A DNA stretch of 64,000 nucleotides, taken from the NCBI GenBank assembly GCA_026003935.1, contig BPIE01000002.1:1-64000 (forward strand), given 5' to 3'. Origin of the DNA: Tepidiforma sp. (GTDB taxonomy: Bacteria; Chloroflexota; Dehalococcoidia; Tepidiformales; Tepidiformaceae). Below the pieces are notes generated by a model. That model worked only from the letters and a program-made list of their open reading frames with translations, searched no databases and was not told the DNA's origin. Below are positions 54,988 to 64,000 of the stretch, one piece after another (the first letter of the stretch is position 1; each line of letters begins with the position of its first letter). The translations under genes and the position numbers were made by a program.

Positions 54988-55781
54988 CGCAGGACACGAC
55001 AACCGACGCCCAGTGGCTCTCGTTCCGGAGGGCGCTCGAGGCAGCTATCGGAGTACCGCTGGGCCAATACAAAGAGCCGCAGATGAAGCGGCGGCTCGGG
55101 AGCCTGATGACGCGTCGGGGAATCAGCTCGTGGCAGGCGTTCAGCCGCGCAATTTCGGCGGACCCGAAGCTGCTCGACGAAGTGCGGGATACGCTGACTA
55201 TCAACGTCAGCGAGTTTTTCCGGCAGCCCGAGCGGTTCCGCGAGCTGGAGACCAGATGGTTCCCGATGCTTCTCAAGGAGCGGCGCAGCCTGAAGATTTG
55301 GAGCGCCGGCTGCTCCATCGGCTGTGAGCCGTACACCATCGCCATGGTCCTCGACCGCATCGACCCCGGCGGGCGGCACAACATCCTCGCGACTGACGTC
55401 GACATGCCCATCCTTTCGCGCGCGAAGGACGGCGCCGGCTATCTTCCGTCGGAGGTCCGGTCGGTGCCGCCCGAGTATCTCAAGCGATACTTCGTCAAAG
55501 AGGACGGGACGTACCGGGTTGTCGATGAGATTCGGCGTCGGGTCACGTTCCGCCGCCACGACTTGTTGAAAGACCCGTATCCGACGGACCTTGACCTGAT
55601 TGCGTGCCGAAACGTCGTCATCTACTTCACGGACGAGGCGAAGCAGCACATCTATGCCGGTTTCAGTCGGTCGCTCCGGCCAGGCGGAGTCCTGTTCGTT
55701 GGCGGCAGCGAGATGATTATGAGGTCGGGCGAGCTCGGGTTCAGGACCGCGGGAGTCAACCTGTATCAGCGAGCTGCGTGA
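54984..55781 (+). CDS. cheR: chemotaxis protein methyltransferase CheR
   Basis: LTINVSEFFRQPERFRELE; IWSAGCSIGCEPYTIAMVL; DLIACRNVVIYFTDEAKQ. Confidence 0.95.
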   Translation: MTQDTTTDAQWLSFRRALEAAIGVPLGQYKEPQMKRRLGSLMTRRGISSWQAFSRAISADPKLLDEVRDTLTINVSEFFRQPERFRELETRWFPMLLKERRSLKIWSAGCSIGCEPYTIAMVLDRIDPGGRHNILATDVDMPILSRAKDGAGYLPSEVRSVPPEYLKRYFVKEDGTYRVVDEIRRRVTFRRHDLLKDPYPTDLDLIACRNVVIYFTDEAKQHIYAGFSRSLRPGGVLFVGGSEMIMRSGELGFRTAGVNLYQRAA

Positions 55782-56775
55782 CGGGCTCGGGGAGTTCGGG
55801 CGCGAAGCGCCGCGCGAGGAACCAGGCCACTGTCGCGCAGACCATGCCAGCGAGCAGGTCGGCGATGTAATGCTCGCCGAGGTAGACGAGCGATGCGGCC
55901 ATGAGCGCGGCGTAGGCGAGCAGCCAGTTTGCCAGCACATTCAGGTGACGGCGCGCCCAAAGGTACATCGCAAACGTGACTGCCATGTGGATCGATGGCA
56001 TCGCCGCCACCGAGTTGGGCTCCCCGAGGGCCGCGTAGAGCGACGAGTACGCACTCCCATGCAGCGAGCCGCCCACGTAGTCCATGATGCGGCGAACTCC
56101 CGCAAGCTGACCTACTTCCGCCGCGAACCAAGGCGGAGCCGTGGGGACAAGGAAGAACAGCAGGAGCCCGAGCCACATCGTGCCGACCATGAGCAGCGCA
56201 AAGCGTGGGAACTGGCGCCGCTGGAGCAGAAAAATGCCTACCGCAAGTGCGTGCGGAGCAACGAAGAACGACCAGTGAGTCGCCACGGCGATGTAGTCGA
56301 GCAGGCCGACATGGCGGGGGTCGAAGAACCGATGTTGAAGCCAGAGCGTCGGGTCGGTGCCGAAGAAGAGCCAGCGATCGAAATGGATCGGATAGGTGAC
56401 CCGAACCGGGATGGCGGTCTCATCGGCGAAGGCGCGCAGCAGGGTATAGACGAAGATCCCCGCCACGTAGATGAACCACCAGCTTCGGAGGCGGCGATGG
56501 CGAACCTCGGGCGCCCAGGCGGCCCCAGCTACCGCAACCAGGAGCCCGCCGACCCAGATGTGGTCCTGCCAGGTGCGGGTGGCAACCGACAGCGTCATGG
56601 CTATGAGGGCGGCTGCCTGCACGGCGAGCAGCAGCCTTCCGCTGCGGGTCGCGGGCGGTTCAGGGAGAGGCGGCAGGCGGAATGGCCTCCAGCCGCGAGA
56701 ACACCCGGATTCGGCGGCAACCGACACGGCTACCAGCGTATCCCCCGCATTCCCCTTGGGGAAGGCTTGTGGCAC
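55756..56775 (-). CDS. PAP2-superfamily / inositolphosphotransferase-like membrane protein
   Basis: MPSIHMAVTFAMYLWARRH ... YLGEHYIADLLAGMVCATVAWF. Confidence 0.85.
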   Translation of the reverse strand: MPQAFPKGNAGDTLVAVSVAAESGCSRGWRPFRLPPLPEPPATRSGRLLLAVQAAALIAMTLSVATRTWQDHIWVGGLLVAVAGAAWAPEVRHRRLRSWWFIYVAGIFVYTLLRAFADETAIPVRVTYPIHFDRWLFFGTDPTLWLQHRFFDPRHVGLLDYIAVATHWSFFVAPHALAVGIFLLQRRQFPRFALLMVGTMWLGLLLFFLVPTAPPWFAAEVGQLAGVRRIMDYVGGSLHGSAYSSLYAALGEPNSVAAMPSIHMAVTFAMYLWARRHLNVLANWLLAYAALMAASLVYLGEHYIADLLAGMVCATVAWFLARRFAPELPEPVTQLADTG

Positions 56776-56798
56776 GCTGTCACGGAAGGGACAGGGCA

Positions 56799-57821
56799 GT
56801 GATTCGATCGCTCGCCAGGTCGGCGCCCGGGTTTGTGCTCACCGCCGGTTCGGTGGCGCTGCTCTGGCAGGTCGTCCCGTGGACGCCCACGGTGGCTTCG
56901 CTGCGCACAGCCGACCCACTGTTCGTTGCGCTGGCCATTATCTGCCTCGTAGCCTCTGTGACGGCGAAGACGGTCCGGTGGCGCCTGCTGCTACCGGAGG
57001 CGTCTCCGGTAACGACGCGCCGACTCTATCGCATCCTGCACATCAGCTTCCTGCTCAACAACGTGCTCCCCGCGCGCCTTGGCGATGTCGCCCGGGTGGC
57101 GATGACTGCGCGCCAGCCGGGGCTTCGGCTCGGCCATGTCCTGTCATCGATGCTCACGGAGCGCGTGACCGACACGATAACGCTGCTGCTCTGCTTCCTG
57201 GCCATCAGCCCGTTTCTGCCGTTCCCGGCACGGTACGAGAGCTTCAGAACGGCGGCGTGGCTACTGGTTGCCGTGGCGGCGGCTGTCGTGATTGGGGTCG
57301 CACTTTTCAGGACCCGCCTGCACGCTGTGGCGCGGTCCGAACGCCTGCGGAACAGGCTCCCGGTCAATGAGCGGCTCCGGGCCGAGGCCGCATCCTTTGG
57401 AGAGGGGCTCGCGAGTCTCTTCGCCAGAGATCGGGTCGTCCACATCTGGGGGTGGTCGTGGACCGCCTGGACGGGCGCGTTCGCCATCAACTACCTGCTG
57501 ATGCGTGCGCTGCACATCGATGCGCCGGTAGCGGTCGCCGTGCTGCTCACCTGCACCACGAACCTCGCCATGATGCTGCCGAGCTCGCCCGGGGCTATCG
57601 GCGTGTTCCACGTTGCAGCGACGGCCTCGCTGCTGCCGTTCGGCGTGCCAGAAACGCGGGCACTGAGCTTCGCGATTCTCGCGCACCTGGTGAACGTTGT
57701 GCCGGTCAGCCTGATCGGCGCTGCACTTCTCGTGCTCGGCCAAGAGCGGCTGTCGGCGGGATGGCTGCGCCGGGAGGCACAGCTCGCGGCGCAGCCGCCA
57801 CCGGACGGAGACCCCTTCTAA
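56799..57821 (+). CDS. lysylphosphatidylglycerol synthase TM-region / UPF0104 family protein
   Basis: LLNNVLPARLGDVARVAMTARQPG... MMLPSSPGAIGVFHVAATASLLPFGVP. Confidence 0.88.
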   Translation: MIRSLARSAPGFVLTAGSVALLWQVVPWTPTVASLRTADPLFVALAIICLVASVTAKTVRWRLLLPEASPVTTRRLYRILHISFLLNNVLPARLGDVARVAMTARQPGLRLGHVLSSMLTERVTDTITLLLCFLAISPFLPFPARYESFRTAAWLLVAVAAAVVIGVALFRTRLHAVARSERLRNRLPVNERLRAEAASFGEGLASLFARDRVVHIWGWSWTAWTGAFAINYLLMRALHIDAPVAVAVLLTCTTNLAMMLPSSPGAIGVFHVAATASLLPFGVPETRALSFAILAHLVNVVPVSLIGAALLVLGQERLSAGWLRREAQLAAQPPPDGDPF

Positions 57822-59293
57822 CCCCAGAGCTCCTGAGCCTCCCGCCGCAGTTCTGCGCGGAAGTCCGGGTGGGCGATGCTGATGAGCTCCTCGGCGCGCT
57901 GGCGGTGGTTTTTATCGAGCAGCCGGGCGACGCCATACTCGGTGATGATGGTGTCAGCGAGGTAACGGGGGATGGTGACCAGCGTGCCGGCCTCATGCTT
58001 CGCAACTACCTTCGAGATGGTGCCGTCCATCGCCGTCGAGCGCATGACGGTGATGGCGCGCCCGTTCTTACACATCGCCGCCGCCATGTGGGTGTCGGGC
58101 TGACCGCCGGTGCCGTTGACCATGTGCCCGCCGAAGCGGTCTTCGCTGGCGATCTGACCGAGCAGGTCAACCGCGATAGCGCTGTTGATCGAGGTCATTT
58201 GGTGGTTCTGCGACATGAACGCCGGATTCAGGATGATGTCGTGCTGGTGCAGCTCGAAGGCGGGGTTGTCGGCGATGATCTTCAGGTCCTCGCCGTCGCA
58301 CCCGGTCCAGGCCACCGCAACGCACTTGCCGGGGAAGAGGGTCTTCTTGGAGCCGTCGATGATGCCGCGGGCCCAGAGCTTTGCGAGGCCGGGCGAACCG
58401 AGCTCCGTATGCACGCCGAGATGCTTGGCATCGTCGAATGCGCCCGCGAGGAACATGAGCTGGCTCGGCTGGCCGACGCCCACCTGGATGGTGTCACCGT
58501 CGCGGATGATTTGGCGGAGGTTGTCGGCGATGGCCTGCGCCGCTGGGTCGACCTCCTGAATGCCAAGCGCGGCGCCGAGCAGCGAAGGGGGAAAGGTGTG
58601 GAAGGTGTGTTCGACGAGCGCGAGCTGGTCCGGGGTAGCCCGCTTCATGATGTCGAGCAGGGCCTGCCGGTCTTCTTCTTTGGCGAGGGTCCTGACGCGC
58701 TCCTCTATCGCCGGGACATCGACCGGCTTGATGACGCCGTCGACGAAGGTGTCGATTTCCGACACGTGCATCCACACGTCGCCGTGGACGGGCGTGATGT
58801 TGGGGTCGACGATGGCGATGGTGTGCTTGCAGCGCCGGGCGTAGCTCTTTCGCTGCCACATGTGGGGGCCGAAGTGCACGTAGCCGTGCTCGTTCGGGGG
58901 GCTGCACGGCGTGAGGAAGACGTCGGGGATGCGCGCCTCCGGCCGTCCGTTGTCAAAGGCCTTCATGCCGAGCATGAAGGTGTTCGGCAGGTAGGTCGCG
59001 ATCTTGGCGTCGTGAGCCGGCCGCATTGCATCGCCAATGAACAGCTCGATCTCTCGTTCGCCCTTGAACAGCTCGGGGTTGAAGAGGTCCGGGTAATTGG
59101 GGGCGAGCGTGCGGACATTCACGCTGCCGAGCTGCTTCGCCCGGTCAATGAAGGCCTGGACCAGCGGAGCGGGACACAGGATGGTGATACCCACGAGGTC
59201 GCCCTCTTGGATGACCTCCATCGCCTCAGTCAGCGACTTTTGGCGGGAGCGGTACTCGTCCCGCCAGTTCTGGTAGCGAATGGCCACCGTCAT
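57818..59293 (-). CDS. acetyl-CoA hydrolase/transferase (4-hydroxybutyrate CoA-transferase-like)
   Basis: NTFMLGMKAFDNGRPEARIPDVFLTPCSPPNEHGYVHFGPH; IQVGVGQPSQLMFLAGAFDDAKHLGVHTELGSPGL; MVNGTGGQPDTHMAA. Confidence 0.88.
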   Translation of the reverse strand: MTVAIRYQNWRDEYRSRQKSLTEAMEVIQEGDLVGITILCPAPLVQAFIDRAKQLGSVNVRTLAPNYPDLFNPELFKGEREIELFIGDAMRPAHDAKIATYLPNTFMLGMKAFDNGRPEARIPDVFLTPCSPPNEHGYVHFGPHMWQRKSYARRCKHTIAIVDPNITPVHGDVWMHVSEIDTFVDGVIKPVDVPAIEERVRTLAKEEDRQALLDIMKRATPDQLALVEHTFHTFPPSLLGAALGIQEVDPAAQAIADNLRQIIRDGDTIQVGVGQPSQLMFLAGAFDDAKHLGVHTELGSPGLAKLWARGIIDGSKKTLFPGKCVAVAWTGCDGEDLKIIADNPAFELHQHDIILNPAFMSQNHQMTSINSAIAVDLLGQIASEDRFGGHMVNGTGGQPDTHMAAAMCKNGRAITVMRSTAMDGTISKVVAKHEAGTLVTIPRYLADTIITEYGVARLLDKNHRQRAEELISIAHPDFRAELRREAQELWG

Positions 59294-59444
59294 ACCTCCG
59301 TAGGGTCGCCCGGGCAATTCCCGGGGCAGGCTGACCGGGGATTCTACCGGCCTCCTTCGAAAGAGGCAGTTCACCTCGTATCGCTGCTCTGATAGAGTTC
59401 CGCGGTGCCGCAGGGCAGGCGGCAAGAGCAGGAGGTGGGACCTG

Positions 59445-60650
59445 ATGCAGGCGCTGGATGACGTCCGCGTCCTGGACCTGACGCACCACATTGCGGGGCC
59501 ATACGCGACCCGGCTGCTCGCCGACCTCGGCGCCGACGTCATCAAGGTCGAACGGCCGGGCGGCGATGTGGCGCGGCTGCTGCCGCCGTTCAAAGGCGGC
59601 CTGCCGCACCCGGAACGGAGCGGACTGTTTTTCTATCTCAACTGCAACAAGCGTTCCGCCGTGCTGGACCTTGCCACCGGCGCGGGCAAAGCAGCGCTGG
59701 AGGCGCTGGCCCGGCGGAGCCACATCGTCGTGGAGAACTTTGCGCCCGGCACACTCGACCGTCTCGGCATAGGCGTCGAGTTTTTCCGGCGTATCAACCC
59801 CGCGCTGCCGGTAGTCTCGATTTCGAACTTTGGGCAAACCGGACCGTACCGCGACTACCGCCTGACCGAGCTCACGCTATACGGGTTCGCAGGCGAGATG
59901 TACTCGATGGGGCTGACCGAGCGGGAGCCCGTGAAGATGGCGGGGACGGCAGCGCTTTTTGAATCGGGGGCGGCAGCCGCCGTGGCCATCATGGGCGCAC
60001 TCTGGGCATCGAAACGGTTCGGCATTGGCCAGCACGTGGATGTCTCGCTGGCAGAAACGCACTTTGGCGGCGTCGACCGCCGCCACGCGACCGCCATTGC
60101 CTACCAATTCAGCGGACGGAAGACCATACGGGCCGCGGGAGGCGGGGCCGGCATGCCGCAGGGGATTTATCCGTGCGCCGATGGTTACGTCGAGTTCACC
60201 AACGCGTCGCTGCGCCCGGACCGTGTCGATGACATGCTCGGCCACCCGGATTGGAACCAGGACCCGCGGTTCAACGACCCGGTGCAACGCCTGGACCCCT
60301 ACGTCATCGAAGAGTGGAACACATACTTCCTGACGTGGTGCTTGGAGCGTACGAAGCGGGAGATTTGGGCAGAGGCACGGCGTGCGAAGGTGCTGTGCGG
60401 GCCGCTCTTCACCATGGAGGACCTCTTCGAAGACGAGCATTTTCGGGGCCGGGGGTTCTGGGCGCGTATTCAACACCCCGAACTTGGCGAGGTGGAGTTC
60501 CCGGGGCGGCCGTTCATCATGGGTAAGGGAGGATGGGAACTTCGCCGCCCGGCGCCGCTGCTGGGGCAACACACGCGCGAGGTGCTGCAGGAGGCGGGAG
60601 TCGACGCAGCAACTGTGGAACAGGTGCTTGCAGCAGGAGGTATGCGATGA
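59445..60650 (+). CDS. CaiB/BaiF class III CoA-transferase
   Basis: VRVLDLTHHIAGPYATRLLADLGADVIKVERPGGDVAR. Confidence 0.93.
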   Translation: MQALDDVRVLDLTHHIAGPYATRLLADLGADVIKVERPGGDVARLLPPFKGGLPHPERSGLFFYLNCNKRSAVLDLATGAGKAALEALARRSHIVVENFAPGTLDRLGIGVEFFRRINPALPVVSISNFGQTGPYRDYRLTELTLYGFAGEMYSMGLTEREPVKMAGTAALFESGAAAAVAIMGALWASKRFGIGQHVDVSLAETHFGGVDRRHATAIAYQFSGRKTIRAAGGGAGMPQGIYPCADGYVEFTNASLRPDRVDDMLGHPDWNQDPRFNDPVQRLDPYVIEEWNTYFLTWCLERTKREIWAEARRAKVLCGPLFTMEDLFEDEHFRGRGFWARIQHPELGEVEFPGRPFIMGKGGWELRRPAPLLGQHTREVLQEAGVDAATVEQVLAAGGMR

Positions 60651-61972
60651 CACCGAAGCCGCTCGATGGTGTTCGCGTTATCGACCTGTGCGTGGTGTGG
60701 GCGGGACCGTTCGCCACGATGCTTCTTGGGGACCTCGGGGCCGAGGTCATCAAGCCGGAGAACCCGTTCGTGTTCCAACCGATGACCCGCGGGGCGATGG
60801 CGCGACCGCCGCAGATTCTGCTCGAGCGGAGTATTGCCTGGAGCGGTGGACTGCCGAGAAACGAAGTCGGGCCGCGGCCGTGGAACTACAACCCGACGTT
60901 CGTGAGCCTGTACCGCAATAAAAAGAGCTTCACCGTCGACCTCAGGCGGCCCGAGGGGAAGGATATCCTGCGGCGTCTCGTCGCCATTTCGGATGTCGTT
61001 TATGAAAACAACGCGGTCGGGACACTGGAGAAGCTGGGCATCACCGAGGAGTGGCTGCGGGAGGCAAACCCGCAGGTCATTCTCGTACGCGTTCCGGCGT
61101 ATGGGCTCACGGGGCCGTACAACAATGCGCGGGCGCTCGGCGTGCACCTCGAGGCCGTCATGGGGCACACCCTCCTTCGCGGCTACGACGATGCGGACCC
61201 TTCTGCCAACACCGCGATTTACTCGGGCGACTACATGGCGGGCGCGCAGGGCGCGTTTGCGGTGATGGCGGCCCTCTGGTACCGCGACCGGACCGGTGAG
61301 GGCCAGACCATCGAGATTGCACAGGCGGAAAACGCGGCCGCGATGTTCACTCACGCGATCATGGATTACTCGCTCAACCGGAACGTGCAGAGCGCAATCG
61401 GCAACCGCGATGTGCACGGGCGGTACCCGTGCGGCGTGTATCCGACGAAGTCGCCGGGCGACGCGACGACGATGGACGACCGGTGGGTCGCCATCCATAT
61501 CGAGAACGACGAGCAGTGGCAGCGGCTGGTGGAGGCCATGGGGTCGCCAGCCTGGGCACGGGACACTCGATTCGCCACGAATGAGGGTAGGGCGGAACAC
61601 TTCCGGGAGATTGACGCCCACATCGCGGAGTGGACGGGCAAGCACGAAGACTATGACCTCATGCACCAGCTCCAGGCCCGCGGCATCGCGGCCGCGCCAG
61701 TGCTCGAAGCCTCGAGGATGTTCGACGACCCGCATCTGCGGGCACGGAACTTCTTCCGGAAGCAGACAGTGCGCGATGCGGGAACACACGAGTACGTGGG
61801 ACCGCTGTGGCAGTTCGAGAAGACGCCGGTCGAGTTCTATCAGCCGCCGGTCTGCTTCGGGGAACACAATGAGTATGTCTACCGGGAGCTCCTCAAGGTG
61901 AGCGATGCCGAGTACGAGGCGCTCAAGGCCGCCGGCCACATCGCAGAGGAGTACGACCCGAGCGTGCCCTGA
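60647..61972 (+). CDS. CaiB/BaiF class III CoA-transferase
   Basis: VRVIDLCVVWAGPFATMLLGDLGAEVIKPENPF; ATGA overlap with upstream paralog. Confidence 0.93.
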   Translation: MTPKPLDGVRVIDLCVVWAGPFATMLLGDLGAEVIKPENPFVFQPMTRGAMARPPQILLERSIAWSGGLPRNEVGPRPWNYNPTFVSLYRNKKSFTVDLRRPEGKDILRRLVAISDVVYENNAVGTLEKLGITEEWLREANPQVILVRVPAYGLTGPYNNARALGVHLEAVMGHTLLRGYDDADPSANTAIYSGDYMAGAQGAFAVMAALWYRDRTGEGQTIEIAQAENAAAMFTHAIMDYSLNRNVQSAIGNRDVHGRYPCGVYPTKSPGDATTMDDRWVAIHIENDEQWQRLVEAMGSPAWARDTRFATNEGRAEHFREIDAHIAEWTGKHEDYDLMHQLQARGIAAAPVLEASRMFDDPHLRARNFFRKQTVRDAGTHEYVGPLWQFEKTPVEFYQPPVCFGEHNEYVYRELLKVSDAEYEALKAAGHIAEEYDPSVP

Positions 61973-62041
61973 GCGGGCTTTCGCCGGACACCGCCGGTAG
62001 AATTCGCGGCAAATCTCAAGCCCCTGCAACGGAGGAGTCGC

Positions 62042-64000
62042 ATGGCCGACATAGGTCTTCCGGTCGATGAACGCTACGACCCGCCAGCCCACGCCCGGGA
62101 GGGCGCGCTGGTCCCGGACATGGATACGTACCGCGACCTGTACCGCCGGAGCGTAGAAGACCGGGAGAACTTCTGGCGCGAGATGGCGTCGCAGTTCCTG
62201 ACTTTCTCGAAGCCGTTCGAGCGGGTCGTGGAGGAAGACCTGCACGCGGGGAAAGTAGCGTGGTTCATCGGCGGGAAGCTGAACGCCTCGGTGAACTGTA
62301 TCGACCGGCATCTCAGTGAGCGGGGCGACAAGACCGCCATCCTGTGGGAAGGCGACGAGCCGGGAACGAACCGCCACGTGACGTACCGGGAACTCTCGGA
62401 CATGGTGAACCGACTTGCCAACGCCCTGCGGCGCAAGGGCGTGAAGAAGGGCGACCGGGTCGCCATTTACATGGGGATGGTCCCTGAGCTGGCTGCAGCG
62501 ATGCTGGCATGCGCGCGCATCGGGGCGATTCACTCCGTCATCTTCGGCGGGTTCTCGCCCCGTTCTATTCGAGACCGGGTCGATGACTCAAGCTGCAAGG
62601 CGATTATCACGCAGGACGAAGGCCGCCGAGGCGGCAGGCCGGTGCCCCTCAAGGCAAACGTCGACGAGGCCCTCGCTGAGCCGGGCCACTCCGTGGAGTT
62701 CTGCATCGTCTACCGTCACACCGGAACGGCGGTCAACATGGTGCAGGGGCGGGATACGTGGTGGCACGACGAGGTCGCAACAGAGTCCACAGAGTGCGTT
62801 CCCGAGGAGATGGACAGCGAGGACCCGCTCTTCATCCTGTACACCTCTGGTTCGACCGGGAAGCCGAAGGGCGTGCTCCACACGCATGCGGGCTATCTGC
62901 TCCACGTCATGGTGAGCCATAAGTACGTGTTCGACATCCGCGATGACGACATCTACTGCTGCGCTGCCGATGTGGGCTGGATTACCGGCCACAGCTACAT
63001 CGTCTATGGCCCGCTGGGAAACGGTGCCACGACGGTGATGTTCGAGTCGGTGCCGACATATCCGGATGCCGGGCGGTACTGGGACATGGTCGACCGACTG
63101 GGCATCAATGTGTTTTACACCGCGCCGACGGCCATCCGGGCCATCGCACGCGAGGGGGACGAGTTCGTGAAAAAGTACCGGCGGACGTCGCTCCGCGTGC
63201 TCGGCACCGTTGGCGAACCGATTAACCCGGAGGCTTGGCGCTGGTATTTCAACGTAGTCGGCGAAGGTCGGTGCGCGATTGTCGATACGTACTGGCAGAC
63301 GGAGACCGGCGGGCACATGATCACCGGCCTCGCCGGCTGCACGCCGATGAAGCCGGGTTCCGGGTCTTTGCCGTTCTTCGGCGTCCAGCCCTGCGTCGTC
63401 GATGAGAACGGGAACGAGCTCGAGGGCAACGGCGTTTCCGGGCGGCTCTGCATGAAAGCCTCGTGGCCGGGCATGATGCGCACCGTGTTCGGCGACCACG
63501 AGCGGTTCGTGCAGACGTACCTGACGACCTACCCCGGGAAGTACTTCACGGGTGACGGCTGCCATCGCGACAAGGACGGGTACTACTGGATCACTGGCCG
63601 GGTCGACGATGTCTTGAACGTCGCCGGCCACCGGCTGGGAACGGCCGAGATCGAAGGGGCACTGGTTGGGCATCCAGCGGTGGCGGAAGCCGCGGTGGTC
63701 GGCTACCCGCACGACGTAAAGGGAACGGGGGTTTACGCCTACGTCCTGCTGAACGCGGGCTATCAGGCTTCGCCGGAACTGGCGCGGGAGCTGCGCGAGG
63801 CAGTCCGCAAGGAGATTAGTCCGATCGCTACGCCGGACCGCATCCAATTCGTCGAGGGGCTCCCCAAGACGCGGTCCGGCAAGATCATGCGGCGCATCCT
63901 TCGCAAGATTGCGGAAGGTGAGCCGGAGAACGTCGGCGACGTGACGACGCTAGCCGACCCGGCGGTTGTCCAGGACATCATCAGCGGGGCGGCCAACGCG
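62042..64000 (+). CDS. acs: acetyl-CoA synthetase (3' end beyond window)
   Basis: Open frame to window end, absent from supplied ORF track; [56 protein letters not shown]. Confidence 0.95.
   Translation, partial: MADIGLPVDERYDPPAHAREGALVPDMDTYRDLYRRSVEDRENFWREMASQFLTFSKPFERVVEEDLHAGKVAWFIGGKLNASVNCIDRHLSERGDKTAILWEGDEPGTNRHVTYRELSDMVNRLANALRRKGVKKGDRVAIYMGMVPELAAAMLACARIGAIHSVIFGGFSPRSIRDRVDDSSCKAIITQDEGRRGGRPVPLKANVDEALAEPGHSVEFCIVYRHTGTAVNMVQGRDTWWHDEVATESTECVPEEMDSEDPLFILYTSGSTGKPKGVLHTHAGYLLHVMVSHKYVFDIRDDDIYCCAADVGWITGHSYIVYGPLGNGATTVMFESVPTYPDAGRYWDMVDRLGINVFYTAPTAIRAIAREGDEFVKKYRRTSLRVLGTVGEPINPEAWRWYFNVVGEGRCAIVDTYWQTETGGHMITGLAGCTPMKPGSGSLPFFGVQPCVVDENGNELEGNGVSGRLCMKASWPGMMRTVFGDHERFVQTYLTTYPGKYFTGDGCHRDKDGYYWITGRVDDVLNVAGHRLGTAEIEGALVGHPAVAEAAVVGYPHDVKGTGVYAYVLLNAGYQASPELARELREAVRKEISPIATPDRIQFVEGLPKTRSGKIMRRILRKIAEGEPENVGDVTTLADPAVVQDIISGAANA

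Noticed and set aside
57452-59392. 646-aa ORF antisense to the CoA-transferase
   Set aside because: Antisense shadow; spans two opposite-strand genes
60470-62533. 687-aa ORF antisense to CaiB/acs
   Set aside because: Antisense shadow spanning three sense genes
1-64000. CRISPR arrays, IS elements, rRNA genes
   Set aside because: No spaced direct-repeat arrays, transposase motifs or rRNA-like sequence noticed on reading

Overview
GC-rich bacterial chromosome segment, probably Chloroflexota/Thermomicrobia-like (an inference from gene content, not tested). Coding density is high and both strands are used. The left edge holds the 3' part of a tyrosine integrase next to tRNA-Glu(TTC), which looks like one end of an integrated element that continues off-window. 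The rest is mostly housekeeping: two tRNA-Glu genes, ccdA, GH38 alpha-mannosidase, murJ, asd, pheA, TrkA/RCK proteins, tatA, an endonuclease III-like gene, erpA, korAB flanked by CBS-domain genes, a twin HD-GYP protein, comM, relA/spoT, hisS, a chemotaxis cluster (cheX-like, fliM, cheW, cheA, cheC, cheD, cheY, cheB, cheR), class III CoA-transferases and a 3'-truncated acs. The most unusual locus is a minus-strand operon at about 17.6-20.5 kb. It encodes two paralogous small secreted proteins, a SipW/ER-type (Ser/His) signal peptidase fused in frame to a DUF5305-like domain, and a small RTX-repeat secreted protein. All three secreted proteins share an N-T-V-P motif just after the signal peptide, which suggests a dedicated signal-peptidase/surface-polymer export system. 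Other points worth checking are a cluster of SOS-like boxes upstream of a 67-aa membrane protein, a ~400-nt highly structured intergenic region at ~14.2-14.6 kb, and a CBS-korA-korB-CBS arrangement. All calls come from reading the sequence and supplied translations. No database or folding searches were run.
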